Positions 62,871 through 64,000 of a stretch of 64,000 bases of DNA are shown piece after piece (the stretch's first letter is position 1; every line of letters starts with the position of its first letter). Under the pieces are notes generated by a model that did no database searches, had not been told where the DNA came from, and was given only the letters and a program-made list of their open reading frames with translations. The position numbers and the translations under genes are program-made. Source of the DNA: JBCCBV01 sp039033855 (GTDB lineage Bacteria; Planctomycetota; Phycisphaerae; Phycisphaerales; Phycisphaeraceae); contig JBCCBV010000003.1 of assembly GCA_039033855.1 (NCBI GenBank), positions 124,001 to 188,000 of the forward strand, read 5' to 3'.

Positions 62871-63554
62871 ATGAGGCACAACGTCCGCGGCAAGACCCTT
62901 GGCCGCAAAACCCAGCACCGGCGCGCCATGTGGCGCAACATGGCCGTCAGCCTGTTCACCCACGAGCAGATCACCACGACCATCCCCAAGGCCAAGAGCC
63001 TCAAACCCTTCGTCGAGAAGCTCATCACCACCGCGCGTAAGGGCGACTTGGCCTCGCGTCGGCGGGTCATCGCCCAACTCGGCGGCGACAAGCTGATGGT
63101 CGCCAACGACGCCGACGAGGCCGTCAACGAAGTCCGCAACCGCTACGGCGAACTCGACAAGCGTGCCCGCCGCAAGACGCCGCGAGTGGTCAAGAAGCTC
63201 TTCGACGACATCGCCCCGCGCTACGCCGACCGGCCCGGCGGCTACACCCGCATCATCAAGCTCGGCGCGCACCGTTTGGGCGACGGCGCCGACCTCTGCG
63301 TCCTGCAACTCGTGCCCGACCAGGACACCGGCCCGCAGGTCCGCAGCCGCGGGGTGCGTCGCGCACGCTCGCGCAAGCGCATGGAGTACGCCGCTGCGCT
63401 CCGCAAAGGCGACGCCGCCGAAGCCACCCCGGCCGAAGCCTCGGCGCAAATCGCCGACGCGGCCGCCACGTCCGCCGCCGAGCCACCCGCCGACGTCACA
63501 CCCGACGCCCCGGAAACCGATTCGGCCGAAGACAAGCCCAAGGCCGACGGCTGA
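62871..63554 (+). CDS. rplQ: 50S ribosomal protein L17 with long tail
   Basis: 227 residues from ATG 62871 with AAGGAG 8 nt upstream; the usual length is about 120-130. Core: MRHNVRGKTLGRKTQHRRAMWRNMAVSLFTHEQITTTIPKAKSLKPFVEKLITTARKGD and GGYTRIIKLGAHRLGDGADLCVLQLV. A Lys/Arg-rich linker (RSRGVRRARSRKRM) and about 60 disordered Ala/Glu/Pro residues follow. It is the last gene of the cluster and has an intrinsic terminator about 60 nt after the stop. Confidence 0.97.
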   Translation: MRHNVRGKTLGRKTQHRRAMWRNMAVSLFTHEQITTTIPKAKSLKPFVEKLITTARKGDLASRRRVIAQLGGDKLMVANDADEAVNEVRNRYGELDKRARRKTPRVVKKLFDDIAPRYADRPGGYTRIIKLGAHRLGDGADLCVLQLVPDQDTGPQVRSRGVRRARSRKRMEYAAALRKGDAAEATPAEASAQIADAAATSAAEPPADVTPDAPETDSAEDKPKADG

Positions 63555-63613
63555 CCCGCGTATCCGGCCCCCCTGTGGCTCGGGCATGTCGGAACACAAC
63601 CCAAGAACGAACG

Positions 63614-63647
63614 CCGGGCGAGGGCATCCCTCTCGCCCGGTTTTTTT
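63614..63647 (+). terminator. Intrinsic terminator ending the ribosomal cluster
   Basis: CCGGGCGAG (63614-63622) pairs with CTCGCCCGG (63632-63640); the inner GG-CATC-CC extends the stem. Seven T residues (63641-63647) follow. Confidence 0.9.
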
Positions 63648-63739
63648 GTGTGACGGCCCAGACCGATCCGGCGTTCCATGCCATCCAAAACCTTCGAGTA
63701 CGCCCCCCAGGCCGGCGCCCGGGTACGCTCGATGCCGCC

Positions 63740-64000
63740 ATGCCCGATCCGCACTCTCCTCCGAGCCATGCCCCCAGCGATCCGCCTAAGCCCGCGCCGT
63801 TGCGCCGGTTGGTCGCGGTGTCCGGGCCGACCCCGGTCGACATCCCGCTGCGCTCGGGCAAAACCGTTTCACTCGGCCGACAAGCCGGCTGCGACGTGCG
63901 CCTGGTGGACGCGGCGGTGTCGCGCCGTCACGCCGAACTCCGGCCCGACGCCCAGGGCCCGGGGTGGCGGCTCGAAGACCTCGGCAGCCGGCACGGCACG
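63740..64000 (+). CDS. FHA-domain protein, 3' end cut off
   Basis: 87 residues visible from ATG 63740. After a Pro/Ser-rich lead, residues 22-87 start a forkhead-associated domain: LVAVSGPTPVDIPLRSGKTV, SLGRQAGCDVRLVDAAVSRRHAEL and EDLGSRHGT, containing the GR, SRRH and SxHGT phosphothreonine-binding residues. The rest runs out of the window, so its effector domain (kinase, response regulator, phosphatase or transporter) cannot be seen. Confidence 0.85.
   Translation, partial: MPDPHSPPSHAPSDPPKPAPLRRLVAVSGPTPVDIPLRSGKTVSLGRQAGCDVRLVDAAVSRRHAELRPDAQGPGWRLEDLGSRHGT

Overview
This 64 kb GC-rich window looks like a chromosomal segment of a planctomycete, probably Phycisphaerae-like. That placement is inference from several things seen together: many lipoproteins and Ala/Pro-rich secreted proteins, Ala/Pro/Glu-rich tails on translation proteins, frequent GTG/TTG starts, and the gene content of the ribosomal cluster. 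I saw no tRNA, rRNA, CRISPR array, insertion sequence or prophage.

Left part (1-17 kb). A leftward run holds glmS, a DinB/YfiT-like protein, two exported proteins (one probably frameshifted) and an FmdB-type zinc ribbon that runs off the window. Divergent from it are argS and a DUF1802 gene. A leftward glycosyltransferase plus metallophosphoesterase pair faces a rightward group: a PD40 propeller lipoprotein, a second lipoprotein, a small unknown protein, a XerC/D recombinase and a DUF2461 protein. ahcY and an upstream ArsR-methyltransferase fusion form a methyl-cycle unit with a visible -10 box and palindromic operator.

Middle part (18-47 kb). This mixes envelope and metabolic genes: a GH38 alpha-mannosidase, a UspA protein, a flippase-like membrane protein, a secreted terpenoid-cyclase-fold protein and pdxA. 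A tight four-gene leftward unit (Gfo/Idh oxidoreductase, two CNNM/CBS membrane proteins, a PD-(D/E)XK-like protein) follows. Then come a coiled-coil protein with a 48-residue membrane protein, a HEAT lipoprotein, lnt, a GT-C glycosyltransferase, and a leftward unit of an RDD-domain protein, queC, dinB (Pol IV) and a PAP2 phosphatase. cdsA, infC, a PLD-like protein, aroC and a DUF151 nuclease-domain gene complete it.

Right part (47-64 kb). One long rightward cluster starts at a near-consensus promoter (47083-47110) and ends at a strong intrinsic terminator (63614-63647). Its order is rpsJ-rplC-rplD-rplW-rplB-rpsS-rplV-rpsC-rplP-rpmC-rpsQ-rplN-rplX-rplE-rpsN-rpsH-rplF-rplR-rpsE-rplO-secY-map-infA-rpmJ-rpsM-rpsK-rpoA-rplQ. 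rpmD (L30), adk and rpsD (S4) are missing from their usual places. Spacers are often long (50-220 nt) and carry palindromes, hairpins and short tandem repeats. The window ends inside an FHA-domain gene.

Most of the window is housekeeping. The items most worth a second look are the nuclease-like gene in the CNNM operon, the ArsR-methyltransferase operator, the apparent AUC start of infC, and the structured or repeat-bearing spacers of the ribosomal cluster.
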